Shown here: piece after piece, positions 1-32,289 of the stretch
Layout: every line of letters begins with the position of its first letter
Position numbering within the stretch: the first letter of the stretch is position 1
Assembly: GCA_030248065.1 (NCBI GenBank)
Contig: JASAMV010002743.1
Location: 24,921 to 88,920 of the forward strand
Length of the DNA: 64,000 nucleotides
Origin: Rhynchonema sp. JSB1_4
Lineage: Eukaryota > Nematoda > Chromadorea > Monhysterida > Xyalidae
Direction of reading: 5' to 3'
Made by a program: the position numbers and the translations under genes
Notes under the pieces: generated by a model
What the model saw: the letters and a program-made list of their open reading frames with translations, nothing else
Database searches by the model: none
What the model was told of the DNA's origin: nothing

Positions 1-66
1 AAGTCACTTACGGACTTTTAGTTGGTTTTGAAGAAATCTGCAAATACGGGATCCGTGCCAACTCAC

Positions 67-17970
<17,904 letters not shown>

Positions 17971-19420
17971 TGTTGTAGGTGTGTTGGAATGGTGCGGTGA
18001 CACTTGGATACAATGTTAGGTGATAACGCTGGAATGTACCTGAAAATCAGGGACAAAGTGAACATGGCACCACGATACATAAAACAGGATCAGATTCACA
18101 TAAGCATGAAAAATCTGGCACGAAAATAGACCTTTTGAAAGGGAACTGACATATAAAAACTTGTGAATGAAAGTGACTGAACAAAATTTTGCGTCTATTG
18201 ATGATCTGTGAAAGCTGACACATTTTCAGCAAAATGTGATTTGTAACATATAATAGACTGGCTCTGTGTTCTTCAATGCGCAGAAACCGAAATGCTGGGA
18301 GCCCTAAAGTGTCTGCCCGCAGCACTTTTCAGAGCGCTTTGCAAACTTCAGGTTGGTATAGACATGTTTTACCTACCACTATCTCCAACTTTATGCTTGC
18401 AAAAAATGGGAAATCGGAATTGAGAGACCGAACGAAAAAGTCGAGGTTACACTGAACGGCACAGCAACTTCCCGAATCTCAAATAAAACTCGGGATTGTG
18501 GTTATATTGGCGGAAGTTTGATGCCGCTAAAGTTGTATACCTACATATACATTATGTCAAGCTGTCGTCGGTGTATAAGTACAGTAGCTTATGGTTATGC
18601 GAGTAAAAAGGGAACAGTTTTGAAAAGTTTCGGGCACCACATCATGAACCTGCGTCATGTTTTGCCTGCATTTGGTGCCAAAGTACCCAAAAATCTTGCC
18701 CGCAACATTTGTATACGCGAAGGCAGGCCTGTACAAGAGAGTAGTTTTGACACGGCTAAAAGTCGTAGGTTTGCAATCGCAAACAATAATAACAAGCTGG
18801 TAGCCAATCCGTGTGGTAGCTAACCGACAAAATTACCCCGCGCGCGTACGCACGCACTAGCGCTCTATTTTCACACCTGCGGTTGGGAGCGCTCAAGGGT
18901 ACTCGGACTGAGCAAGGGAATGTATTCAGAGGTATACCAAGTAATGTGCCAACATTACGCTCCGGTCCAAGGGAGAAATTCACAAAGAGGCGATTTTGTT
19001 TTCGTACATACTAGAAACAATAATCGTCGCGAGTCGATTGTGAAACATCAGCAGGCATTAGCACAGCAATGTGAGCTGGTCTCATACGGGCCAATGGGTT
19101 TCCCTTCGAGCTAAAAACTGTCAAAACAAGCATTGGTACTACTTTCGAATACCGCTATTTTGACTACATCGAGCAGCCAAAGCAACCAAAAAAGAACCAT
19201 GCTATATGGTAAACATTGGTACACATGAAATAAACACTTTCTTTTTAGGAAAACCGGGATCTGCTTATAAAATCTTGAACAAATCGGCTTGTGATACCCA
19301 GATTAAAACAAACAACAAGCTAACATCGATTTGAAAAAAAAAACGATATTTGCGTCTATTAAATGCCGATACAAAAACGAAGCAAGAGTTTTCATATTGA
19401 ATTTTGTAGCAAACGTGATT

Positions 19421-19673
19421 GGCTCAAATTCTCGAAAACGCTACCGGGGGCCGTTGCGCCCCCAAACACGATGATAAGTTCCAGCTGGCTAACCGCTGAC
19501 CTCAGTTTGTTCTTTGTTCTTTGCGTGCTTACGCGAACAATGGTTGTTCGACGCATGCACGCTTTAGGGATAAAAGGGAATTTACGCACCGAGGTGGAGA
19601 GCGTTACGTTTGTCAAATACATTGTTGCGCAATCGCCCCGGTGGCAATGGTGCTGCTTTTGAGAATTTGGGCC
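19421..19673. mobile_element. MITE, GGCCCAAATTCTC family, copy 2
   Basis: Begins GGCTCAAATTCTCGAAAACG and ends TTTTGAGAATTTGGGCC. It contains the shared core (GATGATAAGTTCCAGCTGGC) and the downstream conserved block with GGGAATTTACGCACCGAGGT. That block is also present in the elements at 38299-38658 and 60383-60750, which have unrelated termini. Confidence 0.75.
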
Positions 19674-22600
19674 ATTATAAAGGTAATAAATCCTTGAAGA
19701 AAAGAGCACACACAACTATAAATTTGATATTGGCACATGCGAAAACACGTGCGGGCCTGGCACGACAGCTATCGATCAATATTATGATTTGTTTATCGTA
19801 TAGTCTTTCCGTTTTATAACAGCCCAGAGGCGAACAGAAAACACGCCAAAACCCCCCTCGTTGAGCGAAACATGCGTGTGACTTGATGGCTGCTTTGCGA
19901 TGAAACACCAAAAAAAAACCAAAAAATAAATTATAAAGACATTGTATATGTGTTGATGTTTCGGAGCTAAAAATGGTACCCAGGTATGTACGTACGTATT
20001 CATATGGTATCATTGTTGTTGTATACGTGTCCACTTTGCTGTTTGCATGAGAGCACCTGAATCCCGAAATTTTGGGTTTATCTTGGAGAATGAATGATAC
20101 ATACAATGGGACGTTGTATCGGCATACATTACCTACATGTGTCATAAATTATGCGGTGATGTTTTTTTGAAACCGGAGAGCGCCATAATTGTTATCGCGA
20201 CAAGAAGTTTGGAAAAATTTGGACAACCTCGTCGTTGTCCTGTTATGCTCATCTGACCTAACCAAAACGAAACATCAATTGGTGAGGTACTTTGAAAGCA
20301 GCTCGGTTTAAAGTTTCAATGATATTTATGAAAGTTATGAAAGTGTTTTTCAACATAATAATTTGGCATTTTGTGGAAATGTGCAAAACACATCAAAGTG
20401 TTCAACGCTTGTTTTGCATGAGCGGTGAGAAAAACACCATGGAATTTTAAAAAGCTGTGAAAAATGAGCTCGCCTTATCCTGCAGTGGTATATCTCATGG
20501 CGATAAAACAAAAAAATATCAAAAGTGCATGCGAAAACTGAATCCATAAAATATGCAGCAGAAAAAATGCAAAAATGATCTTGCGTAAAAGGCGAAGTCA
20601 AGGACCACATCACTAAAACACGAATAAACGTTGCATAATTATCACATTGTCCTGAAAAATCGCGACGTTCGAAAAATAAAATGCTCAAAAGTCAGCCGAG
20701 ACCAGGAGAGAAAAGCCCCACAAGGACTTTTCGGTAGCAAACAACTGAAAACTTGCCGTGTTTGAGCACCAGATGCACATGCACCACACGCATGAAAAGA
20801 GACACGTTACACGTCAAAACTATAAGAGCAGACAGTGTGTAAAATTGTTATTGCCAAATCGTGGGTACCGCATATAGACAATAGCTCACGTTGCATTATG
20901 CCACTGCGTTGGACAACTGTTCCGCATGGGCAAAGCGTATGCGCAACATACATCGCGTACCGACAAAATTTCACACGAGCAAAATTGTTCTCTTTCGCCA
21001 TGAACAACCAAACCAAGGCAGCGCGCTGGAATGATAGCTTTGTGATATCGTCTGAAGGTCAGTCAGTTGTGCACTGCGCGGCAGACATGCTGGTTGAACA
21101 TATGAGCACCAAAGCGCTTTCAATTTGAGGTTCTGGTCCGGAACCGGACCATGTACCCGGACTCAGACCAAGACATCAGGCTTTTTGCGTATCGAAAAGG
21201 CTGGTCGTTTGATACAAACAACAAACGATCAAACAAATAACAACAGGTTCAAACCCCTTCATGGTAATGGTCAACATTGATTAGTTGGCTGTTACATGAA
21301 GAACTCGGAATAGGGTAGACACATGATAGTGTTCTACATAATGATAATCGGCGGAACTCATTGTTTGGACCGAGATTGGAATTGATTTGATTTGAAGCGC
21401 GCTATTTTAATGGTAATTTGAATTGTTGGGTTGGGTTGGGATTTGAATTTCAGTGATCAGCATGGGTACCATCATAATCTAAAATACGAAAATTGAGCAG
21501 AACAGTGCAAGAAACCAATCCAAAAAAGTGGCAAAATGATTCTGATCAGTTTTGCCAGATGATGAAAACAACAATTGTATTCATTGAACCACCACCACAC
21601 GACTTTCTGCCTGTTTGGTTCTACATGCCACACGCGATAGCGATAGTTTGACCTTCAAACGCGCAGATTTCAGTTATTTTGAACATGAGCGCGCTTCTGC
21701 CTGTTATGCGTTGATGGAAAACTAACACGTTTGTACGATTGGGCTCTGGGCAAAAGTTGGTTGGGAGACGGGTTTTCAAAATGGGGCCTTGAAAACATCA
21801 GGTGCCCGACAACTTTGGCCTCAGCGCATTCCGCTGTTTTCACTGCTGGTTGTTTGGATAATGTTGCTGGTGTACCCCAATCTGCTCTTTGAAATTGGAG
21901 TGGGCGGGAAAAAAGAAAAACCCGCAACTGATGTTGGAATTGCATGTCACGACTTTTGCAAGTGACAGTAAGTTATACCCGTGATAATATGATGGAAAAT
22001 GGAATTATCTTGACCAAAATTGTCAGAATAAGATACTGACCAAAACAAAAACGGTAAAAGAACCATTTCAGCTGATGAGGCACAAAAAACCGACCAATTT
22101 CGTGGTGCACAACCTGCATGAGGGGAGTGATAATATTTTGATGGTCGTTGTATCCCAGCACGGCTGGAGAAATAAATGAGCACACTTATGTGTTTGGGCG
22201 CAGATTGTGCGGGAAGCGCGGTACCGAACAAAATCACTCAAAGCACTCAAATAGCCCCAGACACACACACACACACATACATTGAGGTTTACGTATCAGA
22301 AATCGCGCGAGCGCGAGAGAGCAAGCGCGCGGGACAGACACACGCACAGAGAACAGAACACCAGTCAAAGCATCAGCATACCAAGAACGAAGCAAAGAAG
22401 AAATAAACACAGTCATATCCAACCACCAACCATGTTTGCCTGTGTTGTGCACTGCACACACTGTACAAACGATGTGTAGATATGACAAAATATGTGGATA
22501 TTATAAACAGGAAGGGGGCAACCATGCGGAGCCACATCGTAGAGTGACCACACAGTCTACAGTTGACCACAATGTACTGCGAGAGGGGGTGGTTAATGGT

Positions 22601-25600
22601 GACACGTATGGTGTTGGGTGAATACTGAGAGTTCAAGATAATAAACACTCGGTGGTGTGGGGATAGGTTGGCGCTTATCAGGCAGGCCTACTAGGCCCGG
22701 ACTTCGCATGGATCACAGGGCCAAGGCAATGCCACAGCAAACGCCCATACAGACCTCAAGCTGGTCCTCAACCTCACTGAGTTTGGGCGCCAACTTTGGT
22801 GCAACACTAAATCCAAGGCGCAGACAGTGGATTACCTAAGCTCTCTCTCACCAGAAGATGACCGCGCGCGGTAGCAAGTGGCCAATTTATGTGTGGTCAG
22901 TGGGTACCGCAGGGAAGACATAATCGCACGAATTATTTAATTTCTGAACCCAACAAAGTCCAAAAATATGCATGCTCAATATTATTGCGCATCAGTGGTA
23001 CATGTACCCAGCATCTCCATGCATTCCACAACAACATGCATGTGTGTGTGTTATCCCGAAAGTAAGACACATGATTTGGTCAAGTAGCAGCACATGCATA
23101 GGGGTATGTTTGGGTCAAGGCCTATGACATGACCACATGCACTGCTGGACCAGCAAACACAATGCGAATGCGCATGCAACATGGGTGCACAATCGTAAAG
23201 CGCGAAACGGTACGTTGTTGTCATTATGCATTTCTTGTGCCCAAGAAATGAAATAGTGAGGGGGAATGGTACAAACGCACTAGTCAAGTAGTCCGGTGAC
23301 CAGTTCTGTTTGTTGCGGACCAATATTGATAAACAAATCCACAGAACATGGAACAAGACCCAAAAGGTGCGCGAAGTTTAGTGGTGCGAACTTGTAGATA
23401 ACTTGTTGACCGCTTCTCAATCACGCACTCTGCGGGTGCCAATCAAGGCAAGTTATTTGGAGAACTTATGCCAGACAAATTACTATGCAGAACAAATTCA
23501 TTGCCCTGGCCCTATACCTGTTGTAATATTAGGGTGTGGGGCAAAAAAATTCGGGCGGAGATTTGTAAAACGCACCATATTTTTTTCAAAAAAGCAGAGC
23601 ACACACAACCGCCGCAGTTAGGGCACGGATGTCCGAAAAATAATACAACACGCACATATACATAGACATGAAAAATACAGTAGTGAAATATGACGCGAGA
23701 CCATTGTTGTTGTGATATGTACATTCATTCAGTGCAACGGTGTACCTGGCCTTCGGAAAAATTCAATTTCATTTTTTTTCGGGTACAGTCAGGGAAAAAC
23801 GGTCCATTACGTATGCGTTGTGTTTTTGGGCGTTGCAAGATCGCATCCACGCCCATGACAACATCTAAGCAGAGTTGTGGGACCTAAAAATCCCGCCGGA
23901 CATTGTTTCGCGCCTGTACAAACAAACAGATGGCTTGCGCGCGCGCGCAACTGTGATGCAGCGTGGTGTTTTGTTGATTTTTTTGCAAACCGCTGCAGCA
24001 ACGAAACGTCAATTATTCATTTCAACGTGGTCTTCTTTGCGATTTTAAAGTGACTCACCCTGAGCGTATGCACTGCGGTGTCACTTTAGTGAGTTAGTTA
24101 GGCTACCATTTGGTGGTTACAAATTTGTGTGGGCTGTAAAATTCACACTACTGTAGTACTTATTTTGCAGCGTACCCAGGAACAGTACACTACAAGCAGA
24201 TCAGGCGTCGCTGAGAGGATTTTCTGGGAGCAAAGAATGACGCATCAGAGAGCCGATGGATTGATATGGAAGAGTGAAATCATCTTATTTTCGGCTTCAA
24301 ACTGCCAGAGGTGAGATGAGAAATCGCAAATAAGCGAACAGAAAATCACGACACAGAACAGGTTTCGGGTTGTTGTCTTCGTTGCTGAGGGTAACATTAC
24401 CCTGTGAACTGCAAACTGATGTGAAAAAAGGGCCACCACGCGATGTGGAAAATGAAACCCCCACACCAAATAGCACACCCACACTGCCAGCAAATATGCG
24501 AGTGAAATAGACCCTATTGCTTGCATTCAGCACACACGACAGCTGAGAAAGAAAGACACAAAATCAAAATACAGAGAGGAAGTAAAAAATTTGGCGCCAA
24601 ACTTGCTTCTGTGCGCAGGAATTTGAAATTTTTCGCATTATTGGTTTGATGTTTGACATGGTAACTGTGCAGCATCCTGTTTGAAGCCAGAATGATTGGA
24701 ACCATTGAAAGGAGGAAACTGCTGTACAACTGAGTACTATAACATCAGAAGCTGTAGTCGCAATCACGGAGCTTTTGCTCCGCAGAGTGAAAAATCCAAC
24801 TGCAAAATACGAACGAAATACGTCAAGAGCAGAAAAATGTGAACACTCCGGGGCGCTAAAATCCATTCAAATAGGATTGAAAGCCAAAGTTGAATCAATA
24901 TATGCGCTACCGGTCCAAATGATGAAATTTGGACGAAATTTTTGGCGGGACCCATTAACTTTGATCCGAATTTCATGTAGAATGCCAATAGCACCTGTAG
25001 GAAATGTACACCGACCGGACACACGGCATAAACCACCATCTTACGTTTGGTTACAGTGTTTGTGTCGCGTCAAGAGCAAACAAAGATCCGCCATTGATGT
25101 TCGAATATTGGGTACCATCGTACTAGTTACGTGAGGTTGTGTCTATGCGTGAGGTAATGTCCGACAGACCCACAAGACCCAAAAAGCAGCAAGCTTTCCA
25201 AAATGTAAACGTGTATGTATACATACAGTATGTATATCGTTTTTAGGATTTGTAGCAACGAACATATACACACACACATCAAGATGTAACAAAAGATCAC
25301 TCTACCCAGCGTTGTGAGGAGAGTGGGTCACTCGCTAGCATCTTGGAACGAGCGTTCCTGAGGGACTGAGGCGTTCGAAGATAAAATATTCGTGATGTGG
25401 TTGTGAAAATGGTGTCGATAATGGGATGCAATGGGTGTAAAACGTTTGGCAGCTTTCCCGGATATGCAAATGGAGTGTGCATTGAGCAGCAAAGCATGCA
25501 AGATATGATTGGTCATGGAGCAAACAGAAAAAATCCATTGAATTCTGAATTTTTAGACGCAGTTTTGGCACACACAGAAGCGAGTGTACCCGAATTCGTC

Positions 25601-27865
25601 GGAGTAGAAAGCAAAATGGAAGTTATGAAAAATGTGCCACAAAAACATTAAAGCAGCTCAATGGCACTTTTGCGCACCGAAATGTCAAAATCTCTGCAAC
25701 GAACAATGTCAAATCTCACGAACGATTTATTGTGATTATTTTCGTTCACACGCGCCAGACATCGTTCAATTTTTCAATCGGAACGCTCTGGATTTGTGCA
25801 GAATTTTTTATTGCAAAATTACCAAAACCGCTGATACAAATGTTTGGTACCCGAAAAACTGAAAAAAACTGGAAACGCGCATCTGTGAAACTTGGCCTCA
25901 ACAAAAAAATTCATCGAGAGAACTGAAATCACGCTGCACTTTCTGAGATCAGATATAGATATATCATAAAAATAACATTTGGTCGCATTTTCAATTCACA
26001 CACAATTTGTTAGGGATTACCGTAATTCGAACACAGTCAGGTCGTGTGTGGAATTCAGGCATATTGACAAAAAAGGACCTATTCTAGGTTCCTGTTTTCG
26101 TCTAAAAAAGACAAGAAATAGGCAATACCAGCAGTTCACACTGGGTGTAAAAAACATGATGTTTTTCTATTTTAAAAGCCTGCCTATGTTGATGAAAGAA
26201 AGCCCTTTCGCAAACAACCGCCAAAAGCATATGTATTTGGGAAATAGGATGGGCCAACCAAATCGTCTTATACGTAGCTGCCTAGCATCTTGATGAAGCC
26301 AAAAAGCATTTTGGCCAAAGTGATATAAATAAGACAAGTACATTTTGGCGAGTGCGCATTCAAGAACAAAGAGTCGTTAGAGCATAGCACACCCATAAAC
26401 CTACGATTTTCAGAGCAAAGGAAATATTATTAGCACTAGTTACTGACGATTTTGAGGACATAAGAACACGCAATGCTATGATCTTTACTTTCTTTTGAAT
26501 TTCTCATATCTCTCAAAGGAGTAAAACCAGACCAACCTGTAGTGAGGGCCATTTTTTAGCATATAATTTCGTGACAGTTTTTCGTCGATTCGATTTTATC
26601 TCATTGCCAGGGCGCGATAATCATGAACTGAAAGTTGATCTTGGGCTCGAATAATGAAGAAAATGTTTCTGGAACAAATCTGATAACAATCAGAAAATTA
26701 TTCTAATCATCACATAAAGTAAACATGTATGCTCACTGGAAATTAGTCACCATAAAGTTGCACGTACATGCACAAAGCAAAAATATCATTAGTCAAACTG
26801 TGAGAATTGTACAGAGTGCACAAAAAATGTAAGCATAAACCAGAGTTTTGAAGTCAAAGTCAAACAGTCACTGTGTTGACTTGTTTTCTTCGTTATTCAA
26901 GTCGTGTGGGTAAGTCATGTACTTTCATGAGAAATACGCCATGCGCAGTCATGGTGCAACTTTCCGTTTTGCAGATCAGATGCATGTAGGTACATACAGC
27001 ATTTACCACAAGAGCTGAATCTGACAAAAACGACGTAGCGCCTGGCGCAAGACACCAAAGCAGGTATATGTACCTGATCGTTTTTGATGTTAAATAGTTT
27101 GAAATCATAAATTCTTGCGCTCTATGGGTATGCTAAAAATCGCAGCGACATACACATACACCGTGAGGCCATGTGGCTGAATTACCGGTATACAACGTTT
27201 ACCGCCGGTAATCTACTGTACATGTATACCCAAAAATGCCTATCAACAAATATGTACATACATACATACCTACAAATACAAACACCCAGCAAAACATAGC
27301 CTTCGTGTATGGCATATCGTATCAATAGGCGCAAAAACGCAGTTATAAAAACTCAAGAATGCCCCGAAAACAGAAATTATCGCCGTCATAGAGTTTTTTG
27401 CATAGCGTCAGCCGAACTGACCTGATACTTAACGTGTACATACCTGGACTGATTGCAAAGCACGATACACACAAGTGTGCCTTCCTGCGATGTTGTTCGG
27501 TGCGTTATTGTGCTGTTGTTGTACCAAAATAACAAGTCAAACTTGGTGATGGGCTGGTGTATCGGTCGGGGGGCTCCGTGGTCGGTCAATTGAGCAAACA
27601 TGGTTTGAGTAAGACAAGTCTGGGCAAGAAAGAAGAGCATAGCCAAATGAGCAGGCTTTGGTGGCCGTCGAACACCCCGAAAAAGAACCCGAAACGAAAT
27701 TCCGAAAAAACCTGGCTTGGGCTTATACCTTTGCTTGTGTTGCTTTGTGCTTCGATTTATTGTTGGGCTTAGATCTAACAGTTTTTAGGCTCTGCTTTCT
27801 TGGACTCTGCTCTTTTTTGCCTACTCAAGGCGGCCCTGCGCCGTCGGTACTGCTACTCGAGGTCC

Positions 27866-27937
27866 CAATTTTGACCAGCGTAAATGTGTTGTGTCCAAAG
27901 GCAGCCTTGAAAGAACTTTTGCGCTGGTCCAAATTGA
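27866..27937. repeat. Palindrome of the GACCAGCGTAAAAG family
   Basis: CAATTTTGACCAGCGTAAAT and TTTTGCGCTGGTCCAAATTG form inverted arms around a loop of about 30 bp. It has the same arms as the copy at 16425-16566 but a different loop. Confidence 0.65.
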
Positions 27938-28894
27938 TGGTCTGCAAACTTTTCGAACTGTGGTTGATGCAAGATATCACGTATCCGATGTAACACTGGA
28001 CCGGACTGGAATCCGAACAACGTGTTTATATCAGCCACGGTATCTTTCCTGGGTGCGCTGCGGGAAACGCCCACAAACTTCCGATGCAAAACTGTAGGAC
28101 CCGCTCCAGAAAATAAAATGTGTTTACAATACCCGGGAACGTGACGTGTATGCTAAAACACCCATTTAGCAGCGCATTCCTCACTCGGCGGCGACAATGT
28201 TTCTTATCAGAATCCACTTTTGTTGACCGGCCAGCCAGCATACACTGACAGAAACTGAAACATATGCTATTTTGCGATTGGCAACTCCAACGGTTTGCCC
28301 TCTAATACACGATAGCAGTAACGTGTGCGAACGTGTATGTACAAAGTTCGTGTTGATCCCTAACATGCGCAAAATGGACAGTGCACAATGGAGCCCACAT
28401 CATAACACGCTTGAAGGCATGAACTGTTTTGACCAGGCATGAAAAAAACGGTGCACACCGGAAAAACCAAAAAAAACGCAACAAGTACATATTGTGAACA
28501 CAACGTACATGCAGCATCGGTTGAACAAATCGCGTCGATATCGATATTGATTTCCAATCCCTGTCAGGTTCCCGCGTTGTCTGTGTGATCGCAAGCTCAT
28601 CACATCAAAGTAATGTCAAAGTGCGTAAAAGTTCGCGCACAATTTATGATTAATGAGTTTCCATTTCAGTTGCGTATGCATTTGCTTGATCCTACCTGCT
28701 TATATCGCTTCAGAATTCCGCCGATGAAAATCGCTGCAATCTCCGGCGTAGGCCCAGGTTTGTTCAGTCACCGTGTGGATTTCGAAGCATCAATAAGAGT
28801 GTCAAAATCAGAGAAATTGCACAACGCTGCAAGCGTTGTACTTCAAGCGCCGTTTCGGAAAAAGGGTTGAACTTTTCCATCTTGACATACCTAA

Positions 28895-29655
28895 GGCCGC
28901 GTTCACAATGCAAGCGGATTAGCGGATTAGCGGGCGAGATGCGCACGCTTTTGCATTCACAATGCAAAAAGTGGATTAGCGGGCGAGCAACTTTTCACAC
29001 CCGCTAATCCGCTAATCCGCTGCAGGCGTGTGCATTCACAATGCAAAGCGGATTAGCCTGTTAGCGGATTAGCGGACCCGCTAATCCGCTTTTCACGATT
29101 AATATTACAATGGTCAACTCAAGTGGTCAAATCACTTCGTTAACACACAGCAGTCCCAAATAAATGCGAGAAATAATACATGGCATTCGGGGTGAGTTGA
29201 CGAATCTACAATGTAAGTTGACAAAGTGATTCGACCACTTGAGTTGACCACTCTAATATACGCCTATGTGTTATTCGTGCTATTTTCGTGATCGGTGTTC
29301 CTATATTTCTGTTTACTGGTTGGAAATGCTGCAATCCAATGAAACATTCAGAATAACAACATTTGATTGATTTGATGCGTGTAATTTGCCATTTGTTGAA
29401 CAAAGAAAGACACAAACAACAAAATTTTAAAGTAAGTCTACCTTTTCACCTAAACTCGGACAACGTGCATTGTGAGCGCAAACACTTTTTGCGGATTAGC
29501 GGATTAGCGGGTCTCCAATTAGCTGACCCGCTAATCCGCTTTTTCAATTTCCATTGTGAATGCAAAAGCGTGCGCGAAAAGCGGGCCCACTAATCCGCAA
29601 CCCGCTAATCCGCTAATCCGCTAACCCGCTAATCCGCTGCATTGTGAATGCGGCC
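28895..29655. mobile_element. PIF/Harbinger-like non-autonomous element with GCGGATTAGC repeats
   Basis: The termini GGCCGCGTTCACAATGCA...TGCATTGTGAATGCGGCC are inverted and flanked by TAA on both sides (28892-28894, 29656-29658), the 3-bp TWA target typical of PIF/Harbinger. Both halves carry many GCGGATTAGC units in both orientations. A second palindromic element (29111-29250) is nested in the middle. It encodes no transposase. Confidence 0.8.
29111..29250. mobile_element. Nested palindromic element inside the PIF-like element
   Basis: The termini TGGTCAACTCAAGTGGTC / GACCACTTGAGTTGACCA are exact inverted repeats, followed by AATCACTT / AAGTGATT. It interrupts the GCGGATTAGC arrays of the host element, so it inserted later. 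Confidence 0.75.
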
Positions 29656-29658
29656 TAA

Positions 29659-31929
29659 GTATCCAGAAAGCTTATTATATGCAGGCTCAATCAGTTAGAC
29701 ATGTCCAAACAGCAAGTCAGCCTTTGTGATATGTGCTTCCATGCAACCGTTGCGCGACTTGCAGTTTTTAGCTTCAGATAGCGTGTAAGGTCAAAGTCAA
29801 ACTATCATGCTGTAAATTGCACAGTTGACGTGGAATCCGGCTGTAAGATTCCCTATAATCGGTAGAACTAGTTCCTTTGGTAACCGAACCCAGCCAGGCA
29901 GCGGTGCGCAATGTTTTCGAACAGCGCGTGGTTAGTGTTCGGGTTTAGAACTTGACATTAGCTGTGGGGCGTATTTTATTGTACGGCAGCGAATTTAGAA
30001 AATCACAATACCAGTGCATTTTACATGGGTACTGGACTGCCAAGCAGGAAACAGAGAGACGGTTCTGCTCTGTTCCGCGTTAAGGAAAAAGTGTGATAGC
30101 AATTGTTCTGTGAGTATATTATGATGAATCTAATTCTTCGACCAAATTAACACGCAGTACTCAAACTCGCAATGTTTCGTAACCAACTTCGGACAGTTTT
30201 TTCAAACGTCTTCTTGTATGGGTACGAGCTGCACAGCGTAAGCTTCTCACAGTGCGCTTTGTCCCTTTATTCCTAAACACCCCTCACACCGGATATTGGC
30301 CAACATCACACACAATACTTATTATTGCTGTTGGTTGACATCAAACTTTCCACGCGCGTGCGTGGCGGCAGGCACGGAGAGACTCGCGCACGCGGAGCGC
30401 GAAAAAATGCGAAGTTACTCACACACACACACAACCAGCGGGATTACGCAACGACAATAAGCTCACGAGAGTAGTGGACATCTTTCGATATTTACATACC
30501 GGAAAATGAGACATAAAACGTTTTGTGAAGCTCGCTGGTTCGAGACACGCACGTGTTTCTGTCACGGATTATGCAGGTAAACTAAGAAGATTCAACACTT
30601 GTGTGATGTATTTGCGCGTGAGATATAGAACCTTACAGTCGCCTGCCTGATTTGCTGCCCTGTTCCGTTTGAGGTGAACATATGGCCCGAAGTTATGGGC
30701 TGGCGATCGGAGATAACATTATTAACAGAGTTAAATTATTTTGTCTTGAACGTGTGGTGCCAGGTATGTAAGTAAATTTATCTATATGATCGAGCGCACT
30801 CGCTGCGTGAAACCTCATTCAGCGTTCTAATCTTGATCCGTGCAGAGCGTCGTGCCAGTGCGCAAGCTTGTTAATGTTTCACACTCACCGTGCCGCACCT
30901 ATTTAAACGTGAGGAAGAAACTTCCAGGTTTGTGGCTTGATGCATTGTGTGCTTTATTTTGAGCCTAAAATGTTTCACTGAGACCATAGGTAAACTGCCG
31001 TGTCTCCCAAAAATAATGTCTGGATACAAGCCTTCCGCCCCCCAAAGAAAACAAGAAATCTGAATAAAAATCTTCAAAATCGCGTAAAAACTTCACAACA
31101 CCAGTTCACTGCATCCAATAAATGCCGATGTATAAATCAGAACGGCTCAAACCCCGACGGGCGGAAAAGCAGCCAACGCAATATAATTCAGTAAACAATG
31201 CAAGCAAACACGCGTGACACAGGTTGTATGTGTGTGCGTGCAAGTTTGTACCGCTTTGGAATACCTTTGTGATTGTTTGGTAGAGTCATACCTGAACCGG
31301 AGTTTTGCATATGGGGCCCCCTGAATAGAACCCCCGGGGACTCTACTTCAAAACGTTCTATGACTTAGGAAACATATTTGACAGAAAAGGCGCCTTTTTT
31401 GAACAGATCCCCTGATCTTTATAGAAAACTCAGGCTCCTTATCCTATCGCTCTATAATTCCAAAACCGCTTTGTTTGTTGGCTTACATTGACGTTGTGTA
31501 GATTGCTAGAGACTCACTAACCTAAAAACCTGAAGGCTAAAATCTCACTTTTTCAGAAAGATTGCAATTTCTTATCACGAAAACAAAATAAATAAACATG
31601 AATTTAATAATTCTGCCGTTTTTATTATCATTTCTGGATCAGTGCCGACCCCAATTGTACTACACTTATAGGCAGACGCATTTATACCCCAATCTACAGT
31701 ATCCCTATTATCATGGAATGCCGGTTGGTAATGCAGTTTTTATTCACGTAGGCATAAATGCGGCTCGTTTAATATTAATAGCTTTAAACCAAACGCGATC
31801 ACGCGCGACATTTTGATCCACTCAGGTGAAAGTGGTTGGCGAACGGTTTTTGCGGTGGCCAAAATTTTTCTGCACAACGCTTTCACAAGATTCTTTTTAC
31901 TCAAGGAGAGTCAAAAATGCGTATGAACG
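29659..31929. other. Intergenic stretch without a supported gene
   Basis: No exon-like sequence was found. It includes a CG-rich patch near 30350-30400 and a half-element near 31289 (CCGGAGTTTTGC, followed by GGGGCCCCCTGAATAGAACC) related to the CCGGAGT family at 32857 and 61144. A 72-codon open frame at 31598 starts with a hydrophobic stretch but has no supporting features. Confidence 0.5.
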
Positions 31930-32240
31930 GTGCTCGAACGGGATTATTGCTCACCGGGATCGAGATCGGGATTTCGGGATTGTAATTTTCCGGACCGTGA
32001 TCGGAATTTACAGTCGGGATCGGGATTACAGTTTTTCCTGGTTTTTAGTTTATATTTGCCTTTACTTACATAAAAAGACATATTCAGCAAGGCTGCTGAC
32101 ATTTCATTTGGGTGTACCGGTATGAATACGGGACCGGGATCCGAAGTATTAATAGGGATCGAGATTTCGGGATTTTGTCGGAATTGAAATTCTCCGGATC
32201 GGGGGGTTTCGGTATCCGGATCGGGATCCCGTTCGAGCAC
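31930..32240. mobile_element. MITE with GTGCTCGAACGGGAT termini and internal GGGATCG repeats
   Basis: The 15-bp ends GTGCTCGAACGGGAT / ATCCCGTTCGAGCAC are exact inverted repeats. The interior is full of GGGATCGGGATTTCGGGAT-like units in both orientations. It ends 50 bp before the PEBP-gene exon at 32290. No target duplication is evident. Confidence 0.75.
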
Positions 32241-32289
32241 TGAGATCCAATCTCAAAGTTTGATACCGTATTGATCTGAACTTTCACAG

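Larger units (their letters stand above)
17971..28894. other. Intergenic or upstream stretch with no supported gene
   Basis: Contains the spectrin 5' flank and one MITE (19421-19673), plus short CA runs near 22262-22275 and CG/GA-rich sequence at 22296-22345. A GACCAGCG palindrome lies at 27866-27937. Open frames are short (at most about 150 codons), lack family signatures, and none is bounded by convincing splice sites. No TATA box or promoter could be assigned to spectrin with confidence. Confidence 0.6.

Noticed and set aside
1..35. Possible 26-nt spectrin exon ending in GTAAGT
   Set aside because: The translation does not continue the spectrin repeat, and such a short exon would be exceptional for this gene. 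Left unassigned.
31598..31816. 72-codon frame starting with a hydrophobic, signal-like stretch
   Set aside because: No splice donor, no neighbour in phase, no family resemblance. Kept only as a remote candidate first exon of the PEBP gene.
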